Assembly (NCBI GenBank): GCA_951812925.1
Contig: OX638370.1
Coordinates: 35,769,948 to 35,833,947 of the forward strand
Length of the DNA: 64,000 bases
Direction: 5' to 3'
Source: Calliopum simillimum
Taxonomy: Eukaryota > Arthropoda > Insecta > Diptera > Lauxaniidae
Part shown: one piece after another, positions 54,621-64,000 of the stretch
Layout: each line of letters begins with the position of its first letter
How positions within the stretch are numbered: position 1 is the first letter of the stretch
Position numbers and translations under genes: made by a program
The notes under the pieces: generated by a model
The model's database searches: none
Seen by the model: the letters and a program-made list of their open reading frames with translations, nothing else
What the model was told of the DNA's origin: nothing

Positions 54621-57600
54621 CTAACTCAATTCATTACCTTCGTAGAGACTTTCACAACTCTCTAGTAAACGCAGCACCGGCGAAATATCGTACGGATACA
54701 GTTGACGTGATACTAAACGGGAAATCTGCAAGCGTAGGCGTATTAAGACACTCATTCCTTCGTCCAACGTATTTCCACCCATGCCGAAATCATGACAACT
54801 CTGCACAAACAAAGCCCAATTCATCCTAACGTACTTGAGGAAACGCAATAAATAAAGCAGAAAGCACGTCTCGTTGCTCACTAACAGATCCAACAATAGA
54901 TCGGAGCTATTCGATATCATTTTGAGAAATTCTAGGAACGTATATACTGGATTCAACATTGAAAGCAATTCTGGAAACGCATTATTACGAAATGATATAC
55001 CCGATGTGACATCAAGTGTGCAAACCATGGCTTCAATAAGATGATCATCTTGATCATCGAATAAATGTATGAGTATTTTGCTAAAATGACACTCTGGATG
55101 AAATTCCAAAGTATTTTTAATGAACGATTCAAGCTTTCGCAAGACATCTCGTATCGAACGTTCTATCAGCACCATATCTTGAAAGGCATCATAATCCGTA
55201 GAATCAATGGAGCTATCCGATGAATCGCTACGTATTTCCTTAACTGTTACAGCTATTGATTTCAGCACCAAAAGTACCATCTTTTGTAAAATTGTTTTGT
55301 CCATTTCAATAGCATCACCAGCAGCCAAGTGATTTGGTGTTTGTTGTATTTCAGGATGTAATGAAGTGGCAAGTTCCTCATAAACAACTGGTTTACGTTT
55401 AAAACCAATCAAACTGACAATATTCTCTGGTTGTCTACGTGGTAGGGATTCTAAGATACGAAAATCTTTAACATGTCGTACTATTTGATGCGCCAGTAGA
55501 CAGGTTTCATCTGGTAACATATCTTGCAGTGCCAAGGTAGAACCATAACATAGCGCTTCATTAAATAGACAAAGCATTTGCTTGTATATTGTACATGATA
55601 AACTCTGATTAAGTAGCAATTCAAATTTATCTAACTGAGCATAGAATGGTAATGTTTCCACAATGGAGAGATTCGCTTTAACAGAAATAATATTCTCCCA
55701 GAGTTGTAGAAAATTCAAAATACAATTCTCTGCATTTTCAATATCTAAATGGCTGGCAATTAGCGCTGACATATTTTTAACCAATGCGGGCCACTTATTT
55801 TCGAGTATTTTAATGGTGATGCATTTGAGATGAGTTGTATCAAAGGATTCAGAATCGGTCAATGTGATAATGTGGCAAGTTGACGACGACTCATTTGAGG
55901 GTTGTGCAGTCGGTGCAGTCGTAGAGGCGGAGATGTTGGAAAACTGTTGTGGTATTTGTGAAAACTGATCAAAATGTGTTTGATATTGCGTTGATGTTGC
56001 TTGTTGGTGCTGGAAATTATGCAACGTTGCACTATGATGATGATGGAAATTTCTTTCGTCCATTTGATGAAATGGCATAAGCGTAGAAGTTGAGGCTGCT
56101 GCCGCATAATGCTGTTGCATATTTCGATTTCTTAAACTGTGAGCTATGTGTCCGTCGTTACTGCTATCGTCATCATCATCTACAACTACCGCATGGTCAT
56201 CTTCATCTTCAGCAGCAACAGCAGCATCTTCCGTGTGATGGTGATGATCATCGTTACGAAAATGCACAGCAAAATAGTTATTCTCCAATGTTGGCTGTTG
56301 CGTTTGAAAATGCATATAGGAATGCGCCTCAGTCAAATGTTGCGTTTCTAACGCCGGTGCTGCTGCCGAAATGCCAGCATTTCCGCGTGTTTCCAATTCG
56401 ATTTCATCCTCAAGCGGATGTAAGTCCACATCTTTCCATTCAACAATGCGCTTTATAATTTCCAAACTAAAATGTATCTTTTGCACTGCTACATGATTTA
56501 AGCGCTCAAAATTAAAAAGATTATCAACGAGTTTCTTAAGCCAATCATCGTCCATTTCTTGCTTGGCAATGACAAGAAAACTGGCAAGAACACGTCCAGC
56601 TAGAAATTGCACATATGAATTGCTATAACCAGCTAATACTATTATCTCATCAATAAGATTATGATCGTTACGTATGAGTACATCACATACGTCCATAATG
56701 CGAGCGCATATGAAACCTTTTGAATTTTGTTTCAGATAAATATCGAACAGCAATTGCAAATTAGATAGAAATTGTAGCAATTTATTTGTTGGCCACTCAC
56801 ACAAATTTGCAATGCGCTTTGTACCGTTTGCATCTTGGGAATAATGCGATTGAAAGGGTTTACGCAACGTACGTTCAGAGACGCCACAAAGACATTGCCG
56901 CGTTAGAGATTCCTCGAATTCACGCATTTCATTTATGGATGATGATGGCGACGACTCTTCACTACTGCCGAATACTCTAGCTGCTGCTGCTGTTGCAGTA
57001 GAATTGTGTGGTGGTGGTGGTATGACATTGTGTGACGAGGACGGCACTTGTTGTTGCGTTTTGATCTCATTATTTGGTAATAATAAATCGGGTATTTTAT
57101 GTGATGTTACCACACGATCAACTTCATCTGCTGATTGTTCACTAGAGCTGCTGCTACTACTACTGCTGCTGCCACTATTGCTACCGCTAGCAATGCTGCA
57201 ATCAGCAACAACTACTGTTGAAACTGTTGTAGGTAAGATATTGGCAATACTTTGTACATTTAATAGTTGTGACAATGATGTTGCACGTGAACTGGCAGGT
57301 GTTGATGTTGGCGAATTGTTGGATGAACAACTTGGTGTCGATATAGAATTTGCTGACGATGATAGTGAAGAGCAAAGACTTTTCTTATTAATTGTTTCCG
57401 CTGTTATCTCAACTGTATCAATAAGATCTGGTGGCGGTGTCTTATTTATTGTTTTGCCACTTTTGGAGCTTTTGGTTTTTTCAATGCGTTGTCTTTTAGT
57501 TTGTGGTTGTTCATTATTATTATTGTTGTTGTTATTATTACTACTGTTGCCGCCCCCATTGCTGTTGTTATTACTAGATCCGGAAGACGACATTGTTTGA

Positions 57601-57659
57601 TTGTTTGAAGCCGTTACTCCTACATTGTTTGGTGTTGTCGACATTTCTGAATGTTGCAT
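54621..57659 (-). CDS. lin: segment-polarity protein Lines, single exon, 1012 aa
   Basis: One uninterrupted frame runs from ATG at 57659 (a second ATG at 57644 is equally possible, MSTTPNN) to the stop at 54621. The first 250 residues are low complexity, with Asn, Ser and Pro runs and a basic patch KRQRIEKTKSSKSGKT. A conserved block starts near residue 255 (LTRQCLCGVSERTLRKPF, then CEWPTNKLLQFLSNLQLLFD and SYVQFLAGRVLASFL), as in the Lines N-terminal domain. A His- and Asp-rich insert follows (about 480-590). The C-terminus, with MSVLIRLRLQISRLVSRQLY PYDISPVLRLLESC, matches the Lines C-terminal domain shared with human LINS1. Family knowledge: Lines acts in fly patterning with Drumstick and Bowl and in Wingless responses. 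It is longer than Drosophila Lines because of the homopolymer runs. Confidence 0.92.
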   Translation of the reverse strand: MQHSEMSTTPNNVGVTASNNQTMSSSGSSNNNSNGGGNSSNNNNNNNNNEQPQTKRQRIEKTKSSKSGKTINKTPPPDLIDTVEITAETINKKSLCSSLSSSANSISTPSCSSNNSPTSTPASSRATSLSQLLNVQSIANILPTTVSTVVVADCSIASGSNSGSSSSSSSSSSEQSADEVDRVVTSHKIPDLLLPNNEIKTQQQVPSSSHNVIPPPPHNSTATAAAARVFGSSEESSPSSSINEMREFEESLTRQCLCGVSERTLRKPFQSHYSQDANGTKRIANLCEWPTNKLLQFLSNLQLLFDIYLKQNSKGFICARIMDVCDVLIRNDHNLIDEIIVLAGYSNSYVQFLAGRVLASFLVIAKQEMDDDWLKKLVDNLFNFERLNHVAVQKIHFSLEIIKRIVEWKDVDLHPLEDEIELETRGNAGISAAAPALETQHLTEAHSYMHFQTQQPTLENNYFAVHFRNDDHHHHTEDAAVAAEDEDDHAVVVDDDDDSSNDGHIAHSLRNRNMQQHYAAAASTSTLMPFHQMDERNFHHHHSATLHNFQHQQATSTQYQTHFDQFSQIPQQFSNISASTTAPTAQPSNESSSTCHIITLTDSESFDTTHLKCITIKILENKWPALVKNMSALIASHLDIENAENCILNFLQLWENIISVKANLSIVETLPFYAQLDKFELLLNQSLSCTIYKQMLCLFNEALCYGSTLALQDMLPDETCLLAHQIVRHVKDFRILESLPRRQPENIVSLIGFKRKPVVYEELATSLHPEIQQTPNHLAAGDAIEMDKTILQKMVLLVLKSIAVTVKEIRSDSSDSSIDSTDYDAFQDMVLIERSIRDVLRKLESFIKNTLEFHPECHFSKILIHLFDDQDDHLIEAMVCTLDVTSGISFRNNAFPELLSMLNPVYTFLEFLKMISNSSDLLLDLLVSNETCFLLYLLRFLKYVRMNWALFVQSCHDFGMGGNTLDEGMSVLIRLRLQISRLVSRQLYPYDISPVLRLLESCESLYEGNELS

Positions 57660-58444
57660 GCGGACGTGCCTGCCGTCAATTTGTTGTTTTCTATATGTTA
57701 AGTTGTATTTTCCAATCGAGTTGATTGAAAATAGCGCAAATATTATATTCAATTGATATTTTGTTTCTTTTTATCAACAATTAGAAACTGCATTTCGTAT
57801 ACGATATTTGCTGAAATTAAAAAAATGTTTCGTTAAGTTATTAAATTAAGATGTGTTGATTATGATTAGGTTAATTCGATTATAACTTTGTGTACAAAGC
57901 AAAGAAAAAACAATTTTTGAAATCTGTAAATGACAAAACGAAATGCAAACTAAACAAGTAAGTAAATTTATTGAGCCTTTAAATCAATAACAATAAAACA
58001 TATTAAAAATAGTAATGGTGGAAGGATACATAGAATTGATATAATATACATATTCCATATCAATTCTACGAAAACTAAACAACTTCTAGATTGACACAAA
58101 ATAATTTTTCTCATTGTCGCTTTGTTACCAATAGTTTAGAAGCTTTTGTCTCCAGATTACCCTTGCCAACTTTGGAACTCTGGAGAGGTTTTGTTAAAAG
58201 CAAAATTCTCGAAGTTGTCCAAAATTTTGAAAAATGATTATTCAAAGGTATTGAAGACTCGTAAATTTTGAAAATAATATTTTTTTGGTTTAACACTCAT
58301 AAAAGAAGGACATACAAAACATTGATACCAGTGATGCCATTTTGAAATCTTCGAAAGTAGTATATTTTTTGCAGAAATCGGAGTATTTTGCTTCAAAAGG
58401 GAGCAAATTTTGAAAATACTTAAAATTTTGCAGAAAATACAAAA
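57660..58444. other. 5' flank of lines, no other gene
   Basis: Holds the leader of lines (no stop for about 90 bases above the ATG, so a non-ATG extension cannot be excluded) and AT-rich DNA. Around 58040 the palindrome ATATTCCATATCAATTCTAC pairs with TAGAATTGATATAATATAC upstream. Confidence 0.35.
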
Positions 58445-58730
58445 GTTGATTTTGTTTTTTTAATTGAACTTTTAGTCATATATTTTGCAAAGATCGATTT
58501 ACATAAAAATCTATCAATTTAGTGAAATAAATATAATTATAATTATAACAAAAATAGTCTGATGAGTCTTTGTGGCGAAAGACGAAACATATGTCACTAT
58601 AGCCGTGTTTTTAATCCGTTCCTTGATTTGTCATAATTATGTGTTAGAAAATGCATTGATAGATTTATATGTAAATCGATCTTTGCAAAATATATGACTA
58701 AAAGTTCAATTAAAAAAAATCAATTTTCAA
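58445..58730. mobile_element. inverted-repeat element, about 290 bp, arms about 65 bp
   Basis: Left arm GTTGATTTTG, TTAATTGAACTTTTAGTCAT, ATATTTTGCAAAGATCGATT and ACATAAAAATCTATCA. The right arm is its complement, ending at 58730. A partial relative is at 17440-17556. Non-coding. Confidence 0.85.
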
Positions 58731-58823
58731 TATATAAATGTCATTAAGTAAGACACTTAAAAATTCTGAAAATACAAAAGTTTTTAAAAAAGTATTCAGT
58801 CTCAATATTTAATATTAAACTAT

Positions 58824-58912
58824 GAGGGTATTCCTTAAAAAGTGTAAATTCCTTGAAAACTCGTAATAGAGGTGTTCGAGGCTTTTACGTGTTTTAAGGA
58901 ATACCCTAAATA
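58824..58912. mobile_element. very small inverted-repeat element, 89 bp
   Basis: GAGGGTATTCCTTAAAA at the left pairs with TTTTAAGGAATACCCT at the right. The inside has CCTTGAAAACTCGTAATAGA GGTGTTCGAGGCTTTTA. A single arm of it is seen at 25905-25970. Confidence 0.65.
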
Positions 58913-61429
58913 TAAGTTAATTAAAGAAAAATAGCAACTTATTTGTGGCACTTTTCAAGTAGCTGATTCGAAGGAGTCCAGATTTGCGACCATTACTGCG
59001 TTAACAAGCGATTGCGTTTTTTGTTTTTGATTAAGTTTTACTGCGAAACAATTTGTTTTGCTATTGCACTGTTATGTGAGAGATTTAAAATTTGTCCAAG
59101 GAAGTATTCCAAATTTAAAAGCATTTTTTCCGTTAAAACATTTTGCAAACGAAGCATCCTCCACTCCGCATTCAACTTTTCAACATCTACTTCGTTAACA
59201 AATTTGGAAACTAAGTTGCTAGTGCAGTAATGCTTTTCTCCAAGATTTCGTGGGACAGTTATTAGTCCGGAAATGATTATTGATAAATCCCTTTGAGACG
59301 AAGTTATTCAGAATTGTCAATAAATGTGTTTTAATTGTAGGTTTTAATGAATGAATTTATAGAATTTAGGAGAGAAATGGCAAATACAGCTTATTGGGTA
59401 CATGTCAATGTCCCCTAGCTAATAACCAATAAAAAAGCACTGCAGAAGAATCCATTGTTCTAGGACTATATTTATTAGATTTTCAAGCGATAGCCACCGA
59501 GTTGAAGATCTTTTCAAAATTTTATGAGCCGCTTAAGTAAATTTAAGCCAAAAATCTTTTTTTTAAAGTTTGGTTTGGATCTGTCTAAGTGTATGCTGTT
59601 TTTATCATCATTTTTGAATACTTTACGTCTCATAACAATTCAATTTGGCAAAATTTTTTTACAAAACAGACCTAACTTAATCTACCAACTAAAAAAGCAA
59701 CTGCCATTAGCATTGCGGATGGCAACAGGCCTAAATTAATCACATTGAATTGAGAGAATCGAATTGTGAAATAAACTTTTCGCCCGGATTTGTTCACTTT
59801 TTCTTCATGCGAAATAAAGTTACTTCGCAGGGCAGATTTATGCACTAAATTCATAATAGGGGTAAGTGTCAACCAGAACGATTTCTTGAACTGTGTCAAA
59901 AATGTCAGCTCAAAAACATGAACAATGGTCAAGTCTACCGCAATCATTGAAAGCTGCTCAAGCACGACATAAAAACTCGATTCAGTTTAGACAATTAAAT
60001 ATGCAATATCTCGTAAACACAACCAAGATATATTAAGTTTTTTAAGAATTGGTGTACCGGAAAGTTTAAACTTGTAAAAAACTGCGTATTCTGGTCTAAA
60101 TAAAATAACAAAACTCCATTTTTAACTGAAATCAATTTCGTCCTGGATGGAAAAGGGCCTAGAAAGAAATGAAGGTTCTAGAGATGAATGAAGACAATTA
60201 ACAAAACAACTAATTCTTATAACATAACTAAAAAAACCACATCTTTAATACCATAAAAGGTCAATACGTTCTGAATCTCTGATTCAACGAATAAAACAAA
60301 GACAACAATGACGACAACGGCAACTTAAATGAGTTTTATGTCAATACCAGGAGCCGTTTGCCTACTCGATGATGCCAATGCTGCAGCAGAGTTGCTGCAG
60401 ATTTACGCGAATTGAGTCATAGTTTAGGAACTCATTTATAGGCGCAAAAAGATTTCAATTAAAATGTAAAAAATATTTTAAATTTAATTTAATTAACCGG
60501 TGCAGTTTAAATTCGAGTGTATCGTAGAATTGTAGATGCTTTCCAATATGTTATTTTAGGCTGTACGACCGACCACCTGTTGAGTTGTTGTATTGACACG
60601 AAATAAGAAAATTTACACCAAGCCACCAAATGTGAAAATTTTTGCATTATATTTAAAGAACTTTTATGATTTAATAACTATTTGCACTTTTATACAACAA
60701 ATTTTGAATCCACATAAATGCTGGATTGATTTGGCTTGGAATCGTTCAACTTAGTTCAAAAAAAACTAAAGTGGCTACTGTGGTACGCATTTGCAAGGTT
60801 ACGTGTTCAGTTTAGATGAAAAAGAAGCGCGTCTGTATTGTAATGGCACATTTTACAATTTTATCATGATTTTAAGGCTACAGAAAACACATCCATAGCA
60901 CATAATATATTATTTTTCATTTTTTTCGTATAATTTTCTTAATTTTTCGTTTCAATTGTCGCGTATTTACCTTTCTAATGGCAAAATGTCAAGTAGTGGC
61001 TTTACACCACTTCATCACTTTTATGTTTTTCTGCATTTTTTTCGTGGTTTAGCGCAAAAACATTAATTTTTCTCATTCTGCAATAGATTAATTCAACACT
61101 TTTTGCTTTATGTTTTTATAAATTTCTTTTTTAAAGTTGTTTTTATCCGAAGTTCGCTAGTAGACTAAAATTTTTTTTTGTTGAATAAAAATGGCCGACC
61201 ATTTCGCTTTTTTTCTCCTTTTTTATACTTTGACACATGATACAATTATAGAGGTAGCGTCAATTTGTCAAAATGAGGAAAACGTCAAAACGAATAGGTA
61301 GCAAGTTCTGTCAATAAGAGCAAAACAAAGACACAAAACGATAGATAACTGTCAGAATCGTGATAAAATTTTATAAATTGTATCGTTGTTGTGAAAAAAC
61401 AATACATGTGCTTTAGGTAGAGTAATACG
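58913..61429. other. intergenic, no gene supported
   Basis: A long stretch without convincing coding sequence. Near 59012-59230 an open frame of 72 codons has no recognisable domain. Near 60330-60395 a short frame reads MSFMSIPGAVCLLDDANAAA ELLQIYAN and stops; it could be an exon or relic, but no splice sites support it. Otherwise AT-rich. Confidence 0.4.
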
Positions 61430-62730
61430 ACGTTAATTTTCATCATTTTTCAAATCGCTCGTCATTGAATTGGACAAGGAACTTTATAGACCCGAAAATC
61501 ATTTGGTGGAATGGCATCGTACGCATACTACACAAGAGACAGATGGTTTTCAAGTAAAGCGACCCGGTGATCGCAATGTACGCTGCACTATATTGCTGTT
61601 GGACTATCAGCCAATGCAACTTAAATTGGACACACGTTTGGCGCGTCTTCTAGGTGTACACACGCAGACGAGACCAGTGATCATCTCGGCACTTTGGCAG
61701 TATATTAAAACACATAAGTTACAAGTATGTTTAAAGGAAAGAAAAGCATTTTCTCAATTTCTAAAACTTTTCTCTTTGCCGACCCAAAGGATGCGCACGA
61801 AAGTGAATATATCATTTGCGACAAGTATTTGGAACAGATCTATGGTTGTCAGCGCATGAAATTTGCGGACATACCACAACGTCTCAATCCATTATTGCAT
61901 CCGCCAGATCCAATTGTAATAAATCATTTCATCGAGAGTGGTGCTGAAAATAAGCAGACCGCTTGTTATGATATCGATGTTGAAGTTGATGATATGCTAA
62001 AAAATCAAATGAACAATTTTCTTATGACCACAGCCAGTCAACAAGAAATTCAGCTATTGGATACAAAAATTCATGAAACTGTTGATACAATCAATCAAAG
62101 GAAATGTCTATACGGGGGGCCTCGCGTACGCGAAAACTCAATTTAGAGAAGTACTTTCCCCCGGGGAACTTGATTAATTTATATATTGATCCGCGGCCGA
62201 AGGTCGCCGCGAAGCCGGTGTTGGATGTCTGACGGGTTTAAATCCTGAGCTGCGGCCGCAGGCCGCCCACTTACCCCTACTTTTATGTAAAATTACTATT
62301 GTAACGAAGATGCGTCCCGGGGGAAAAAAACTTCACTGGATTTCGCGTACGCTAATTGAGTTTTCGCGTACGCTGATTGGGTTTTCGCGTACGCGAGTCC
62401 CCCCGTATAGACAGACTATTAATCAAATGAAAACCAATCGTGAATTCTTTTTGAGTTTTGCCAAGGATCCGCAAACGTTTATACATCGTTGGATTGTTAA
62501 TCAAACAAGACACTTGAAGGTAATTGCATTTTTATTATAATTTAGGTCAGCAATTTTGATAAATATTTATGTTTTTTTTGTAAACTATGACTGATGTGGT
62601 TGGCAATCCAGAAAAAGAACGTCGTGCTAAATTTTAGTATCAACCTTGGACACATGAAGCAGTTTCACGTTATTTTTCCACCAAGGTTTATCAAAAGCGT
62701 GCAGAACTTGAACAGGTTTTAGGCATATGT
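61430..62730 (+). pseudogene. Bap60: Bap60 (SMARCD, SWI/SNF 60-kDa subunit) pseudogene, C-terminal two thirds
   Basis: Reads (stop)[17 protein letters not shown] from about 61438, then [78 protein letters not shown] and [17 protein letters not shown]. An intron remains after HKLQ (donor GTATGT at 61724), but its acceptor has lost AG (TTTGCC/GACCC). A MITE splits the gene at 62108. After it comes TNREFFLSFAKDPQTFIHRW, a second intron with a missing acceptor AG, then MTDVVGNPEKERRAKF, a TAG stop and YQPWTHEAVSRYF up to QVLGI. Retained introns point to a DNA-level duplication. Family knowledge: Bap60 is a Brahma-complex subunit; this copy lacks the N-terminal part and cannot be functional. Confidence 0.88.
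62109..62411. mobile_element. GC-rich MITE, about 300 bp, inside the Bap60 pseudogene
   Basis: Ends TCTATACGGGGGGCCTCGCG and its complement (CGCGAGTCCCCCCGTATAGA). The arms extend through TACGCGAAAACTC. The right side has three tandem units GTTTTCGCGTACGCT(A/G)ATTG or close forms (62339-62393). The core holds CCGCGGCCGAAGGTCGCCGC G and GCGGCCGCAGGCCGCC, far more GC-rich than its surroundings. Confidence 0.85.
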
Positions 62731-63128
62731 ATATATATATGCATATATATATTAATTATGCTGTTATTTGTCTCACCGTCATATTTTTCTGTACAAATCG
62801 AATTACAAATTACATTCAACAAATTTAAAAACAATAATACGCACAACAACGCGCTTAATATGTAACTGTAACATTTTATTGCAAATGTTTTATAATTATT
62901 AGTGGCTTATAATGTGAGTAAAACACTTGAGTTATCTGCTTGCTATTGGATCTGTATATAATCAAAACATTTTGTATTAAATGCATAAATTTTGTATCAA
63001 AAACAAGTGTGTTTGTAAGTAATAAAAAATTTGCAGTTGGCTGAAAGTTTTATGTTGAATTTAAAATAATATCTCTTTGAACTTTTGGTGTCTCTTAAAA
63101 GAGCCGTTGGTTTTTAGTTTGCTGCTGC
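62731..63128. other. intergenic, nothing recognised
   Basis: AT-rich, with ATATATATGCATATATATAT near 62730. No frame. Confidence 0.35.
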
Positions 63129-63861
63129 TTAAATCAAAATTTTTAATAGTTTTTTATCTACAAGACGCTGTTTATTCTTTTGAAACTTCAAACGTCGATT
63201 CAAATTTTTAATTCTAAAGTGGATCCTGCACTTAAAAAAATGCTTCTTGACCTCGTCGGGAGTTTCGATATGTTTGCTTTTATTTAATAAGATGTCTTGT
63301 AGATGTGGAAAGTGGGCGATTTCATTGCCATTAACATTAATGAAAATAATTTCAAGCTCCTTAATTTTCATTAAAAAATTTGGTGATGGTTTTTTTAAGC
63401 CACCTTTCGACAGCGTCGGGAGTTCCGATATGTTTGCTTTTATTTAATAAGATGTCTTGTAGATGTGGAAAGTGGGCGATTTCATTGCCATTAACATTAA
63501 TGAAAATAATTTCAAGCTCCTTAATTTTCATTAAAAAATTTGGTGATGGTTTTTTTAAGCCACCTTTCGACAGCTGATCTACCCAAGTCCCAGTTTGACC
63601 GTCCGATACCTCATCTAATGTTTTCAATTTGTGCATAATGTAGCCTGCTACGTATTCTAAGCCATCTTCATGAAGGCTGTCAATTTGATCTACTTCAGCC
63701 AGTGGCATGGAAAAATCTTCCAGTTCAGCATCTTCTTTTTCTTGTATCAGGTCTTTTTCTTGAGTTTGTTCTTTTTCTTGTTGGTTTTCTTTTTCTTTAT
63801 AAAAATCTATGTAGTGATTTAGCCTTGAGTGCGTTTTTTCAATTAAGGGGCGTAGCACCAC
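63129..63861 (-). pseudogene. P-element-like (THAP-type) transposase, C-terminal fragment
   Basis: On the minus strand the frame from 63861 reads HSRLNHYIDFYKEKENQQEK, a Glu/Lys-rich run, then GLEYVAGYIMHKLK, TWVDQLSKGGLKKPSPNFLM and KIKELEIIFINVNGNEIAHF. This pattern (YVAGYI-x2-K, W-x4-S-GGL-x-P, LE-x-IF) is that of the C-terminal part of P-element and THAP9-like transposases. A 160-bp tandem duplication then repeats the KIKELEIIF part in another frame, and the rest (VKKHFFKCRIHFRIKNLNRR LKFQK) ends at 63129. The N-terminal two thirds are missing; repeat R3 abuts the left end of the protein. Confidence 0.7.
63254..63573 (-). repeat. 160-bp tandem duplication in the P-like fragment
   Basis: CGTCGGGAGTTTCGATATGT starts at 63254, and CGTCGGGAGTTCCGATATGT at 63414. 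The two units are otherwise the same by eye over 160 bases. As 160 is not a multiple of three, the duplication shifts the reading frame. Confidence 0.9.
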
Positions 63862-64000
63862 CTACAAAAAATAAAATGGTAATTTTATCTTTCCTTAGTG
63901 TTAACCCTATCTCCATACCAAATTTCATAAAAATGGCTTGGCCGTGAAAGCATTTTTTATATTTAGGGGCGTAGCACCGCCCACTTTAAAAAAATTTAGT
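63843..64000 (-). repeat. dispersed repeat R3, copy 2
   Basis: GGGGCGTAGCACCACC, AGTGTTAACCCTATCTCCAT ACCAAATTTCAT and GGGGCGTAGCACCGCCCAC are the complement of blocks at 13790-14060. The repeat runs off the window end. Confidence 0.6.

Noticed and set aside
56935..57600. 221-codon open frame on the plus strand with long Leu runs
   Set aside because: It is antisense to the Asn/Ser-rich part of lines; the Leu runs are the complement of Asn/Gln/Ser codon runs. It starts inside lines and has no homology.
57660..57752. N-terminal extension of lines upstream of the ATG at 57659
   Set aside because: Open without stop but has only TTG as a possible start; treated as leader.
59012..59230. 72-codon open frame that might be a transposase scrap
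   Set aside because: Some hydrophobic and Cys pattern, but no motif that I could name.
60330..60395. Short frame with LLDDANAAAELLQIYAN
   Set aside because: Has codon-like character but no splice sites or start context and no neighbour to join; noted only in the gap entry.

Overview
This 64 kb window comes from a dipteran fly, most likely a large-genome brachyceran. It is AT-rich, its genes have short spliced exons with canonical GT/AG sites, and its single-copy genes match fly families: the GTPase 128up (DRG1), lines, and a broken Bap60 copy. It is packed with small inverted-repeat elements, foldbacks, mariners and a P-like transposase. I cannot name the species; a tephritid or another schizophoran is plausible.

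Genes, left to right. A 24-aa terminal exon of an unrecognised gene (847-921, +). A complete six-exon 128up/DRG1 gene (2370-3859, -). A nucleoside-diphosphate-kinase (awd) pseudogene (about 4684-5062, -). A four-exon 255-aa gene (6838-7825, +) whose C-terminal half looks like a SPATA22/RPA2-type OB fold. A three-exon 261-aa three-helix membrane protein resembling ARL6IP6 (10541-19986, -), with an 8.6 kb intron full of repeats. A four-exon 444-aa protein with two predicted membrane segments that I do not recognise (27831-38633, +), also with repeat-filled introns. The single-exon lines gene (54621-57659, -). A Bap60 pseudogene (about 61430-62730, +) that keeps decayed introns and is split by a small inverted-repeat element.

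The most interesting block is 48.75-53.72 kb. It holds at least six decayed, partly head-to-head copies of a gene with the hallmarks of Fanzor, the eukaryotic relative of TnpB: an (I/N)STDG(V)xIS-type segment, a RuvC-I motif IGLDPG, an IRGYGRRP segment and a terminal NEF(stop)T that should be NEFRT. Part of this block was later duplicated in tandem with a period of 953 bp.

The rest is mainly mobile DNA. There are two mariner-like elements (33778-34960; 41637-42538), a 3' fragment of a non-LTR retrotransposon (16434-17267), a jockey-like scrap (43349-43449), and a P-element-like transposase fragment at the right end. There are at least ten small elements with terminal inverted repeats. Several long palindromes (23360-24752, 24857-25391, 28737-30021, 35755-36290, 47361-48340) could fold into long hairpins. 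A 2.1 kb element (31396-33511) carries six same-strand copies of TGTCACAAACGTGGCA. A 3.5 kb element (39648-43176) has been invaded by three others. A modular repeat built of GGAAATAA-GCCAGAAA units occurs at least five times.

All exon models were read by eye from splice sites and frame continuity; none was checked against transcripts or databases. I saw no tRNA, rRNA or CRISPR array.
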